A stretch of 64,000 nucleotides of DNA from G965233625 sp965233625. Lineage in GTDB: Bacteria; Planctomycetota; Planctomycetia; Pirellulales; Pirellulaceae. Both the position numbers and the translations under genes were made by a program. Location of the stretch: positions 7,564,001 through 7,628,000 of the forward strand of contig OZ247499.1 in assembly GCA_965233625.1 (NCBI GenBank), read 5' to 3'. Below are positions 55,241-64,000 of this stretch, piece by piece (position 1 is the first letter of the stretch; the number at the start of each line of letters is the position of its first letter). The notes beneath the pieces were generated by a model. That model saw only the letters and a program-made list of their open reading frames with translations. It had not been told where the DNA came from and ran no database searches.

Positions 55241-56332
55241 TCAGGAAGATACGTGGGCAAGCTCGGTGTGGAAGGGGCCGTCTGCCATCAGGTCCAGACT
55301 TGCCGCCAGACGTTGCCGGTCCTGTTTACGTGGCAGATCATGCAGCGCCTGCAGCACACGCGATGTCTGTTCGCCCAAAACGGTCCCCGTAAGCGGGTGG
55401 CCCAGCCCCATCATCCATTTTGCCCGTTGCAGGTCCGCGAATTTCGCCGGGTCATCCTGCATGGATGCAAAGAGTGAAGTGACGGCTGCCTGCGCGGTGG
55501 ACACTTCCTCCCAGTCGCCTCGCTCCGCAGCCGCGAAGATGTGGAGATACTGATGAACGGCGAAGGACATCGGACCAGATGTCACCCCACATCGTTGCCT
55601 ACTGTCGGCAGCGTGCGTGCGGCCGTCGCGAAGGGCGGATGCAATGTGCGGGTCCCAGCCCTGGACGATTTTCAGTTGCGAAAGCGAGGGTGTTTTCAGA
55701 AATCGCAGCGTGCTTTCTTCGTAGCTGGCTTCGGTCACTTTGATGGCGACGATGTTTTCCCCTCCCTCACCTTTCAGCAGCAACTCCGCGGCGCCGGGTG
55801 GCAGCGGAACACCACTGACATCAGGAATGGAATACAACCCCGTTGCCAGCCCGGCCGCGGCTGATGCGGCGACAACAGGCCGCATGTTGGCGGCGATCTG
55901 TTCCTGCGTGGCGCCGGCGGCCAGATCCGTTCCAGGCCTGACGAAAATCACTCCGTAGCCCAGGTCCGCGCAAAGCTTTGTCAGTCGCTCATTCGCTTCC
56001 GCGCCATCTTCCGGGCGGAGCAGCGCCATTCGCACCAGTTTGTCATCAGCACGCGCGGCGACTGCCAGCCAGTGTTCAAGTTCTGCAACGGTTCGCAGAT
56101 GGCCGTGCCCGGTTGAGGCCGCGATTAGAACCGCTTCGGCGCCCGCAGTTGCTAAGGCGTTGAGAAACGCGACGCAGCGATCATCGTCCAGTTGCCTGCG
56201 TGGCAGGTCGCCAGTTACGGGATCGAAACAGGCAACTGTGGCGGCGGGATACGAACCTACCGGGTCATTCAGCAGTTCTTTTAACATCTTGGCTCGCGGG
56301 CGATGGTCATCGAAGCACTCTGCGGCCTGCAT
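55241..56332 (-). CDS. DapA-family aldolase/lyase-like protein
   Basis: A 363-residue TIM-barrel protein of the dihydrodipicolinate synthase/N-acetylneuraminate lyase family. The Schiff-base Lys is K198 in VAIKVTEAS, and Y167 in LYSIPDVSG is the partner Tyr. The substrate is unknown; the first strand GSYPAATVACFDP replaces the usual G..A..TPF. The ATG follows the upstream stop by one base (TAACATG), suggesting coupling; an ATG 45 bases downstream is an alternative. The C-terminal 60 residues exceed the normal length of about 300. Confidence 0.82.
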   Translation of the reverse strand: MQAAECFDDHRPRAKMLKELLNDPVGSYPAATVACFDPVTGDLPRRQLDDDRCVAFLNALATAGAEAVLIAASTGHGHLRTVAELEHWLAVAARADDKLVRMALLRPEDGAEANERLTKLCADLGYGVIFVRPGTDLAAGATQEQIAANMRPVVAASAAAGLATGLYSIPDVSGVPLPPGAAELLLKGEGGENIVAIKVTEASYEESTLRFLKTPSLSQLKIVQGWDPHIASALRDGRTHAADSRQRCGVTSGPMSFAVHQYLHIFAAAERGDWEEVSTAQAAVTSLFASMQDDPAKFADLQRAKWMMGLGHPLTGTVLGEQTSRVLQALHDLPRKQDRQRLAASLDLMADGPFHTELAHVSS

Positions 56333-56333
56333 G

Positions 56334-57575
56334 TTAGCGTGGCAAGAAAGCAGACGCCACCTGCGGAAGAATGGGTTTGCCCGTTACGGGGCTGATCACG
56401 GCCGGCTGTGCTTCGGCGCCACGTTGCTGCCGTAATAGAAGGCGATGCCGTTCGCACCGTTCACGATCTTGCGCCTGTTGTTTGTGCGCATCGTCTAGTT
56501 GCAGCAATAGGATATGTGCGGCCACATAGCGTTCCGAGGGCACTCCCTTAAACCTCGCTACCGTCAGGAGGATTTCATCCAGTTCATCTTTCCGCTGGTA
56601 GTAGGGTTTGCTGCACGCGTTGATCATCTTCCGCATCTGGATCAGGTAGAAGTACTGATCTTCATCGATATTGACTTCTACGGCTTCCACGACCGCGTCA
56701 AGTTGCCGGCGTTTCTTCAGCATGGCGAGATCGCTGGCTGACAGGATGGAAAGAATGTGGTTGTCACGCACCATCTCATAAAGATGCAGGCCCAAGGCCC
56801 GGTCGCCGATCCATGCGCGGCTATCCGGCGGCCAGTTGGCCAGCTGCCCTTCTAGGGTTGCTTCAAGCTTGCGACGCAACGCGGGGCCTGTCGCTGGGTG
56901 CGACGCCAATTCCGGCAGCATCTGCAGACATTCTGCACGCAGTTGAGCCGCCGTCAGTCGCGCTGTGAGGTGCGGCAGCTCTGCAAGCAATTCAATGCCT
57001 CGCATGGCCGCCATCCAACCATCTGCGGCCGCTTGCAACTCGCCCGCGTCCAGCTGTTCACGCACGTAACAGCCTTGCAGCGTGACCGCAATCTGTGTGA
57101 CTGAAATGGGCGTCAGTGGGGCAAGGATTCCGTCAGCCAGATCAATGAAGACCGGCGAGTAGGCCCCGCGCCACGCCTCGACAGCTTTCTTCCGTTGCCC
57201 GTTCCATTGCAGCTTGAATGCCTTCTGCGCTTGTAATACGTCGCCTGGTTGATTGGCCGCAAAGGGATAGATCTTTAGAATTTCTTCTTCCAGCAGCGGC
57301 AATTTGTCTGCGGGAAACAGAGCGTTATAAGCTTCCGCTGCCTCCTTGGCGGCTGGTGAACTCGACGAAGCCGGCTTCAGCGCCAGCGGTGTCGCTTTCT
57401 CGCTGACCAGTCGCGCATATTCCGCCTGAAGCGCTTTGTTATGCGTTGCTTTCAATCCCGACAGATCAGCAAACGCGGCCGGCTCGACGGGCGGGGTGAC
57501 GCCGCCGCCACAACCAGACAGCAGCAGGACAATCGGCAGAATCGCGGAGCAGTAAACTGGTAAATGGCCGGACAT
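56334..57575 (-). CDS. Lipoprotein of unknown function
   Basis: A 413-residue protein beginning MSGHLPVYCSAILPIVLLL, with a lipobox LSGC (Cys23) followed by Gly-Gly. I preferred this ATG (57575) to an in-frame one 54 bases upstream because it yields a proper signal. The mature part is helical and Ala/Leu/Glu-rich, with no catalytic motif. Gene order places it directly after the megasynthase (81 bases) and immediately before the DapA-like gene. A role in the same pathway is possible but unproven. Confidence 0.75.
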   Translation of the reverse strand: MSGHLPVYCSAILPIVLLLSGCGGGVTPPVEPAAFADLSGLKATHNKALQAEYARLVSEKATPLALKPASSSSPAAKEAAEAYNALFPADKLPLLEEEILKIYPFAANQPGDVLQAQKAFKLQWNGQRKKAVEAWRGAYSPVFIDLADGILAPLTPISVTQIAVTLQGCYVREQLDAGELQAAADGWMAAMRGIELLAELPHLTARLTAAQLRAECLQMLPELASHPATGPALRRKLEATLEGQLANWPPDSRAWIGDRALGLHLYEMVRDNHILSILSASDLAMLKKRRQLDAVVEAVEVNIDEDQYFYLIQMRKMINACSKPYYQRKDELDEILLTVARFKGVPSERYVAAHILLLQLDDAHKQQAQDRERCERHRLLLRQQRGAEAQPAVISPVTGKPILPQVASAFLPR

Positions 57576-57656
57576 CGTGCAACCGGGGCTGTGGGCAAGG
57601 GATACAGTCCACATTGTGTCCGCTCGCACAGTTGCGTGGCAATATCAATGAGCGCG

Positions 57657-60600
57657 TCAATCCCGCGCGGCCGCTGCGGCGAAGTCGCTTACCTTAGCCG
57701 GGATGTCCGGGTAGGCGACGAAGATTTCTCCCGAAGGATTGCTCAGTTCGTCAAGGATGATGCTCGCCAGTGCGTTGGAATCGCATCGTGGCGGGGCGTC
57801 CAGAATCAATTGCTGTTTGAGACCGTTAAAAACAACATGCCGGCGCAGAACCGCCACAAACGAAGCGTTTTCGGGTGCGTCGCACGTGCGGCCGAATCCG
57901 AATTCACCACCAAGGGAGGTTACGCAGACAAACGTCGCTTGACTATCCAGCCCTGCTTCGCGCGTCAGTTCCCGCCAGCGTGCGGCGATTTTTAGCGGAG
58001 CGTCGATGCCCAGTTCGCTTCTCATCTGCCAGTATTCGCCGTGCGGCTGCTTAGCCAGATCGCGGTCGCGTCCGGTCATCATAAAGAGGTGCGAGAACGG
58101 CGCCTCCTGCCAGATCCATTCAAGTTCCGCGATGCTTTTGGCCGGGTCGCGGTAAACCGGCAGATGCTCAACCGTGGCGGACATTCCCTCAAGCTGTTCC
58201 CGCAACGCGTGTGCATCGGGATTGTCGCCAACCAGTACCGCACGGTCGATCTGCGTCTCTTGACCGGCGCCCTTCACCAGTGGCCGGTCAACCAGGTTCA
58301 GCACCCGCCGCGTCGGAGTGTGGGGAGCGATGTCTTCGACCGTCGCGACAGCAGGTTCCGGGGAAGGCGTTGCGTTACCATTTGGAATTGATTCAATCCG
58401 CGGGCTGATAGGCGGTTGTTCTGGCGCAGGTGGCAGATCAGCGCGGATGGGCGCCGAGGGAATGAACCGCCGCGTATCCGGATAGAAACGCTGCATGTAA
58501 CTCCAGTCGGTGATCACGACTTCGCTTTCGGGCAGCCCCGCTGCAATTTCGCGCAGTACATGCTCAGCGCCTTCAGCCACAGGCATGAAGCGGAATTTCT
58601 TACGCTTCTTGGCCTGCTGATATTCCGGCCGCACGGCCATGCCCACTTCACCCCACGAATGCCATGCGAAAACAGCGCTCTGACATTGGGGCCGCTCATG
58701 GCGTAGCCAACGCAGCAGACTCACCAGCGCCTCGTTGGCAAGGCTGTAATCGGTTTGCCCCACGTTGCCGAAGCGAGCGCTGATCGATCCGAAGGCAATA
58801 AAATGTTGCAACGGATCGTTAAGTGTCATCTGCATCAACGCCGCGGCGCCGTCGACCTTCGGACCCAGCGTGCGGCTGACGGCCTCCGGCGTTTTTTTGC
58901 TGAAGCGGCTGGAGGCTTCGTAACCCGCGCCATGCAGCACGCCTGTGATGGCGCCGTCCTGCTGACGGATGCGCTGCAACACATCCGCCAATGCGGCACG
59001 GTCGGTGATGTCGCAACAGTGATACGTCGCGGTGACGCCCAACTGGCGGAGGTCGCGGAGATTCTTATCCGCTTCGATCATTTTTTCGATCCGTCGCCAA
59101 CGCTGCGCTGGCACCTCGCCGTGCGACAACGCGTCCTTCTTATTCTGAGCCCGCAAATGCTTCAGTTGCTCTGCCGATAGGTCACGCCATTGCGGGTCGA
59201 AGTCCTGAAGCGAAGTAGTTCCCAGAAGATGAAGCCGCACGTTGTGCCGCCGGGCGATCTCGCGGGCTACAAGCGGGGTGATGCCTCTGGCGCCGCCCGT
59301 CACAACCCAGGCGCCGGTTTGTGGCAACGCCGCTTGATGCGAATCCGCAGCAGGCGCCGGCGCCGGCCTCAGCAACCAACGCTGCCCATCTGCGGCGAAC
59401 GCGATCTCAATTTCTTCATCCCCGGCGCACAGTTCACCTTCGACCAGCGCGGCGGTAGTCGCAGCGTCCATTTCTTCACTAACGGTGATATGTTTGGCCC
59501 GGAAAGTTGTCTGCCCGGAAGCGTCCACTTCGTACTTCAGCGACTTGATCAAACCTGCTAGGCAGCCTGCTAGTGGATGCTTGGGCGCCTGCTCCAGGTT
59601 GTCGCCAGCGACCACGGCGACCACCGATGCCTGGCCGGCCAGTTCGCCTTCGAGAACATGTTGATGCCACTTCTGACAGATGCGGAAAGGCAGTTCCACC
59701 ATCTGGCGCCGGGCTTCGTCCCACGCCGCCGGGTCTAACGGACAGGAACTCGCGTGCAGCGGTGGAAACAGAAACAGATGCGGCCTCGCAGCCGACTGGC
59801 AATGCCGGTCGATGGCGTCCATCAGTTCATCTTCAGGCATACTTGCTGGCAGCAGATCCGCGGTGATGTTGCGCCCGGTCAGTTGCCGGTGCAACTCCCG
59901 TGCGCGTTCATCTTCGCCCCAGATCAGCACACCGCCCAGTTCTGCCATCGTCGGTTGCGGGTAACTGCCGGGCACGAATCGCACGATGAAACGGCTGCAT
60001 ACATCGGCGTCTTCATTCGCCTGTTGCGCGTCCGCCGTGAGGTTGGCTTGTTCTCTGGCTGCAGCAATGGCATCCCAGGTTGATTTGCGGCTTGCATCTG
60101 GCAGCGAAACAACCGCTGTTGCTCGAGAGTTATCCGCGGCGGTTTCTTTCAACCCATCCACGGCGTCACGCAGCAGTTTTCCGATATCGATCTTTACGAA
60201 CGAGTCCGCGTCGCCTTCATGGCTGGCGCCGCGTGTGAGATGGACCTCGCCCAGCGCTGGACGCATGACGATGCTGATATCGTTATCAACGCGACGGATC
60301 GTGTTCATCGTAGGAAACGCCGTTACGCGGCCACGTACCCCGTCGTATTTATCACGCAACGCGTTTTGAATTTCAGCAACGCCATTGCCACTTTCCAGCA
60401 ACTGCTCGAACCGCGAAAGGCGGACAAGCGAGTGCTGCGGCGTTTCGGCAAGCGGTGGAAACAGCCGTGTGTGATTGGCGACTGCCAGCCGCTGTACTGA
60501 CCGTTCGACCTTCACTTCGCTGCCGTCGTATTCGATGTATGCCAGGTCGTCGCGTGTATGGTCGCTGACGCACATCCCCCACGCACCGGCGACAGGATTA

Positions 60601-63600
60601 GCCCGTGCGATTTCAATCGTCTCGTCGAGGTTTGCCGCACGACTGAGGATTTCACTGACCACCACTGCATGGGCGCGTCCGCGGAAGGTTGCTTCGCGCC
60701 GTGGCCGGTCCAGCAGCATCGCGCTGGTGACGGCGATTCCTTCGGCATTGATTCCCGTGATGCCGGTTGACTGGCCCGTTAACGGGAAGACAGCGTGCAC
60801 GATGCCATCATCGTAACGACGGATCTGGATTGAACGCTTGAGAACGCCACGTAGTTGCAGCACCAGCGCGATGTCTTCATTGGCCGCGTGAATCAGGCCC
60901 GTCTGCGGACTTGCTGCGGCGCTTTGCAGCCACTGAATGCAGCCGGCGCCAAAGTCTGGATACAACCGCAGGTTATGTTCAACCACTTTTTCAAACGCCA
61001 CGCCGGCGCCAGCGGCAATGCCGCGCATTTCTTCTAGTTGCGCCGGCCCGAAGTAAACGTCCGGCTCCGCCGCCTCCCGGCTGATATCAGGTAGTTTCGC
61101 CCAGGGTTGCTTTGCCACGTCAACATACGCTTGCACAACCTTGTGCATCTGACCGGCTTGTGCCCGGCCAATTTGAAGTCCGATGTCGTACGGGCTGCCG
61201 GAGAGCAGATGCAGGGGGAGGTCTTCGATGTGTGCCGGGATTGGATCGGGGCTGACTACGTCGCGTTTATTTTTCAAGGATGGGTTACCTGTTGTCTTCG
61301 GTGCCGTCTCGCTTTCAACATGCTGGCCAAGGACTAGATGGTAAACCGCACCGCCTTCGTCACAACTGACCAGTCCTGCCTTTGACTCCGGGCCGGCATG
61401 GTCCTGCAAGTTAATAATCGCGTCCAGAATTCCCAGCATGCCGGAAGCGCCGAGCGCGTGGCCGACCTGTTGCGAAACGGGCATCTGCTGGACGGAACCG
61501 GCTGCCTGTTCCAGGGCGGTCTGAAGCGTGGCGTCCCGGTCGGCGATACCCGTCGGGATGATGTAGCGGTGTGCGAAGTCATCGCCAGAGAGTTGGCAGC
61601 GCTGCTTGGATTGACAGATGGCGTCCTGTGCGGCCTCGCCCAGATTGGGGTCGAACGTGGCGCTGACGTCGTGAATTACCGCGTGAATCTTGTCGCCATC
61701 ACGGCGGGCGGCGTCCAGCCGTTTCAGCAACAGCACACCGGCGCCTTCGGCAGGGAAGAACCCCTCGGTGAAATTGCCGGCCAGCGAAAGCTGCTCGTAG
61801 CTGCACAGACCCAACTGCCGTTGCCCGCCCACGCAGATCACCGTTTCGCAACTGCCATCGCGCAGGGAATGCACGGCCGAGAAAACGGCTGCCAATGAAG
61901 ATGCTTTGCCGGCGTCCATCGCCAGGGCGCCGCCCATCAGGTCGTACGATTTGGCGACACGGGAAGCGAGCGTGCTTGTGGAGAAGCTGCCAGTATCGTC
62001 CAGCAACGCGGGCATTCGTTCTAACAGTCGCTTGGCGAACTCCTCGGTAACTTTTTCAATCTCAGTGGCGGGCAGGCCGTCCTGGCTGAGAATCGCCGAC
62101 AACTCTTCGCGCAGTTCGGGCAGGCGAATGCCGACCTGTAGATCATCGGCAAAGTCGCTGCTGAACAGCGTGCCCACAACCACACCCATACGTGAACGGT
62201 CAAAATCCGCGAGGTTGATCTGATCCAGCGCTTCATCAACCGCTTGCAGGATGATGAACTGCAGCGGATTGGCGCCGGCGATATGACGCGGCGGAATGCG
62301 ATGGCGTTTCCAGTCGTATTCGAAATTCTCCAGCAGTCCGCCAGTCCGCGACACGCTGCGATACGGCTGCGGGCGGCTTGGATCGAAGGCGATGTCCGCG
62401 TCCCAACGTTGTGGCGGGATATCCGACTTCATCACGCGTTGCGAACGACGGAGTGCACGCAGCTCTTCGATATTGCCGGCGCCGGGGAAAACGCAGCTCA
62501 TGCCGATGATGGCTACTGGCTCTTGCGGCGCTTCATCGCGTTGGCTAACGCTGGCTGGCAGGTGGACGCTTACCGGCGTTGCCGTGGCTGTTGTTTGATG
62601 CTCTTCGACCACAACATGTGCGTTGAGTCCACCAATACCAAAAGCGTTGACCGCCGCCCGTCGCGGTGTTTCGCCTGGGGCCCATTCCAGGTGCGACGCG
62701 GGCACGAAGAACGGCAGTTGCCGCCAGTCGATCTTACTGCTGGGCGTGCGGAAACTGGTCTGTGCCGGGATGAGCTGATGCTTCATCGCAAGCAGCGTTT
62801 TGATCAACCCGGCAACGCCTGCCGTTTCCAGCGTGTGGCCGATGTTGGCCTTCACGCTGCTGATGGGGATCTTGCGGCCTTTGTTGCGGAGGCTTTCGCC
62901 AAGCACTTCTCCCAACGCGGCAATCTCTGTTGAGTCACCCAGCGAAGTCGACGTTGCGTGTGCTTCGATGTACTCAATCGACGCGGGGTCGATACCGTGC
63001 TGATAAGCCCGCCGGATGGCCGCCGCCTGTCCTTTCTGCCGTGGGGCCCAGAGGCTCTTGCCACGGCCGTCGCAAGAGACACCGATATCGCGGACCACGC
63101 CCAGAATGTTATCGCCGGCTTCGATCGCAGCCTTTAGGGGGCGGACCGCAACCACGGCGTAACCTTCGCCCGGCACAAGGCCGTCCGCAGCTTCGTCCAG
63201 TGGCGAAGAACCTGTCGCTGAAACGGCCTGCGCGTGGCTGTACACGACCAGGTTATCCCATTTGCTGTACGTCGCGCCGCCGATCAACGCCATGTCGATT
63301 TCGCCCGCATCCAGCGCCTGACGGGCCAGCAGCAACGCATGGAGTGATGAGGCGCAAGCCGCGTTGAGCGTGATCGACGGACCGCGTAAGTTCAGCACGC
63401 TTGAGATCAGCGAAGTCAGCATGTGCGGCCCGACATGCGGCGCGCCGCCTGTGGTGCGATGCGGCAGACGCTGGCGGAACCTTTCGGTCAATTGGCTGGC
63501 GGTGCGATCCTGTAAGTCTTTAGGTAGGCCGTCTATTTCATGCAGCAGGGCGGCGACCTGTTCGACCAGGGTCGCCATCGTCAGGTCGCCGATCAACTCG

Positions 63601-63989
63601 GAGCCGCGCGTGTGACCGATGAAAACACCGGTGCGGCTGGACGGAAGATTGAACGGATCTCTGCCTGCATGCTGCAGTGCTTCGACCGCCGTCTGCAAGG
63701 CAACAACATGGCTAAGATCGTTGTTACGGGCGGCGTCTTCAGGAAACGAAAACTCCTGCCTTTCAAACGGCGTGTAGTCGCAAAGTGCGGCGATGTTGGA
63801 ATAGACCTGCCCCCGTACGCCACGCTCCGGGTTGTAGTACAGCCGCTGATCCAGCCGGTTGGGCGGGATCTCGCCAATGGCGTTTTCGCCTGCCAGCAGC
63901 ATCCGCCAGTATTCTTCAATGGAATTCGCCCCCGGCAGACGGCACGCCATTCCAATGATTGCGAGGGGTGTTGGTAAGTCTTGAGGCAT
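57657..63989 (-). CDS. Type I PKS-like megasynthase: KS, inactive KS, C45 acyltransferase, KR, half KR
   Basis: A 2110-residue protein. KS1 (about 1-465): Cys212 in NAACASSL, His344 in EAHATSTSLGD, His385 in KANIGHT. KS2 (about 488-890): Lys695 replaces the Cys (MDAGKASSL), the first His motif is lost, and GH at 843-844 remains. C45/penicillin-acyltransferase-like Ntn domain (about 920-1270): Gly1016-Cys1017, GLIHAANEDI (1031-1040) and GITGINAEGIAV. KR (about 1340-1845): TGGARGI at 1564, Ser in AFGSIS, Tyr1748. The tail (about 1893-2110) resembles the first half of another KR, without its Rossmann core. I see no acyltransferase (no GHSxG) and no carrier domain. It must be loaded in trans. The frame stays open to the window edge, so the start at 63989 is probable but not certain. 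Confidence 0.9.
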   Translation of the reverse strand: MPQDLPTPLAIIGMACRLPGANSIEEYWRMLLAGENAIGEIPPNRLDQRLYYNPERGVRGQVYSNIAALCDYTPFERQEFSFPEDAARNNDLSHVVALQTAVEALQHAGRDPFNLPSSRTGVFIGHTRGSELIGDLTMATLVEQVAALLHEIDGLPKDLQDRTASQLTERFRQRLPHRTTGGAPHVGPHMLTSLISSVLNLRGPSITLNAACASSLHALLLARQALDAGEIDMALIGGATYSKWDNLVVYSHAQAVSATGSSPLDEAADGLVPGEGYAVVAVRPLKAAIEAGDNILGVVRDIGVSCDGRGKSLWAPRQKGQAAAIRRAYQHGIDPASIEYIEAHATSTSLGDSTEIAALGEVLGESLRNKGRKIPISSVKANIGHTLETAGVAGLIKTLLAMKHQLIPAQTSFRTPSSKIDWRQLPFFVPASHLEWAPGETPRRAAVNAFGIGGLNAHVVVEEHQTTATATPVSVHLPASVSQRDEAPQEPVAIIGMSCVFPGAGNIEELRALRRSQRVMKSDIPPQRWDADIAFDPSRPQPYRSVSRTGGLLENFEYDWKRHRIPPRHIAGANPLQFIILQAVDEALDQINLADFDRSRMGVVVGTLFSSDFADDLQVGIRLPELREELSAILSQDGLPATEIEKVTEEFAKRLLERMPALLDDTGSFSTSTLASRVAKSYDLMGGALAMDAGKASSLAAVFSAVHSLRDGSCETVICVGGQRQLGLCSYEQLSLAGNFTEGFFPAEGAGVLLLKRLDAARRDGDKIHAVIHDVSATFDPNLGEAAQDAICQSKQRCQLSGDDFAHRYIIPTGIADRDATLQTALEQAAGSVQQMPVSQQVGHALGASGMLGILDAIINLQDHAGPESKAGLVSCDEGGAVYHLVLGQHVESETAPKTTGNPSLKNKRDVVSPDPIPAHIEDLPLHLLSGSPYDIGLQIGRAQAGQMHKVVQAYVDVAKQPWAKLPDISREAAEPDVYFGPAQLEEMRGIAAGAGVAFEKVVEHNLRLYPDFGAGCIQWLQSAAASPQTGLIHAANEDIALVLQLRGVLKRSIQIRRYDDGIVHAVFPLTGQSTGITGINAEGIAVTSAMLLDRPRREATFRGRAHAVVVSEILSRAANLDETIEIARANPVAGAWGMCVSDHTRDDLAYIEYDGSEVKVERSVQRLAVANHTRLFPPLAETPQHSLVRLSRFEQLLESGNGVAEIQNALRDKYDGVRGRVTAFPTMNTIRRVDNDISIVMRPALGEVHLTRGASHEGDADSFVKIDIGKLLRDAVDGLKETAADNSRATAVVSLPDASRKSTWDAIAAAREQANLTADAQQANEDADVCSRFIVRFVPGSYPQPTMAELGGVLIWGEDERARELHRQLTGRNITADLLPASMPEDELMDAIDRHCQSAARPHLFLFPPLHASSCPLDPAAWDEARRQMVELPFRICQKWHQHVLEGELAGQASVVAVVAGDNLEQAPKHPLAGCLAGLIKSLKYEVDASGQTTFRAKHITVSEEMDAATTAALVEGELCAGDEEIEIAFAADGQRWLLRPAPAPAADSHQAALPQTGAWVVTGGARGITPLVAREIARRHNVRLHLLGTTSLQDFDPQWRDLSAEQLKHLRAQNKKDALSHGEVPAQRWRRIEKMIEADKNLRDLRQLGVTATYHCCDITDRAALADVLQRIRQQDGAITGVLHGAGYEASSRFSKKTPEAVSRTLGPKVDGAAALMQMTLNDPLQHFIAFGSISARFGNVGQTDYSLANEALVSLLRWLRHERPQCQSAVFAWHSWGEVGMAVRPEYQQAKKRKKFRFMPVAEGAEHVLREIAAGLPESEVVITDWSYMQRFYPDTRRFIPSAPIRADLPPAPEQPPISPRIESIPNGNATPSPEPAVATVEDIAPHTPTRRVLNLVDRPLVKGAGQETQIDRAVLVGDNPDAHALREQLEGMSATVEHLPVYRDPAKSIAELEWIWQEAPFSHLFMMTGRDRDLAKQPHGEYWQMRSELGIDAPLKIAARWRELTREAGLDSQATFVCVTSLGGEFGFGRTCDAPENASFVAVLRRHVVFNGLKQQLILDAPPRCDSNALASIILDELSNPSGEIFVAYPDIPAKVSDFAAAAARD

Positions 63990-64000
63990 GAATCTGTTAG

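Noticed and set aside
57576..57656. Possible frameshift joining the megasynthase to more domains downstream
   Set aside because: The 81 bases after the stop encode no PKS-like sequence in any frame before the lipoprotein gene begins.

Overview
The window reads as chromosomal DNA of a planctomycete (phylum Planctomycetota). Diagnostic families are three DUF1559 pseudopilin-like proteins, a c-type cytochrome/DUF1549/LamG/DUF1553 protein paired with a DUF1501 protein, a secreted sulfatase, a formylglycine-generating-enzyme-like protein, a serine/threonine kinase fused to Hsp70, and many secreted proteins of unknown function. The sequence is moderately GC-rich, coding is dense on both strands, and GTG and TTG starts occur. 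I cannot place it below phylum with confidence.

Layout. 0.2-3.0 kb (+): an FHA protein and a thioredoxin-fold (DUF255) lipoprotein. 3.0-8.1 kb (-): the isoprenoid set xseB-ispA-dxs, then a fumarylacetoacetase-like hydrolase, a small membrane protein and a RidA protein. 8.1-9.8 kb: a probable metal-handling pair (double HMA protein, Cys-rich secreted protein) opposite an A-type Fe-S carrier. 10.1-16.3 kb: a small lipoprotein, a membrane protein, the kinase-Hsp70 fusion, a secreted unknown and NAD kinase. 16.5-23.5 kb (-): a polysaccharide export protein, a repeat protein, a metallo-beta-lactamase exonuclease-like protein, a TIM-barrel sugar isomerase-like protein and rhamnulokinase. 23.7-29.8 kb: a DUF1559 protein, an EF-hand protein with a perfect 93-bp repeat, a MESH1-like HD hydrolase, a FetAB-type exporter and a SIS-domain protein, followed by tRNA-Cys(GCA).

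31.0-40.6 kb (+) is a type II secretion/type IV pilus-like locus: an F-type inner-membrane protein, three pseudopilin-like proteins, two DUF1559 proteins and a small membrane protein with overlapping frames, a terminator, then a 1176-residue secretin. No assembly ATPase lies in the window. 40.7-50.7 kb holds a RimK-like ligase with an FGE-like protein, two unknowns, and a sulfatase divergent from the cytochrome/DUF1553-DUF1501 pair. 50.7-52.0 kb has two divergent PilZ-like genes. 52.1-57.6 kb (-) holds a large metalloprotease, a DapA-like aldolase and a lipoprotein.

The most unusual object is at the right edge (57.7-64.0 kb, -): a 2110-residue megasynthase with the order ketosynthase, ketosynthase-like domain with Lys in place of the active-site Cys, a C45/penicillin acyltransferase-like Ntn-hydrolase domain, a ketoreductase, and what looks like half of a second ketoreductase. 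No acyltransferase or carrier domain is visible in it. The embedded C45 domain carries the Gly-Cys pair at which this family normally cleaves itself, so the enzyme may self-process and may release its product by acyl transfer to an amine. Its partner genes, if any, probably lie just beyond the right edge.
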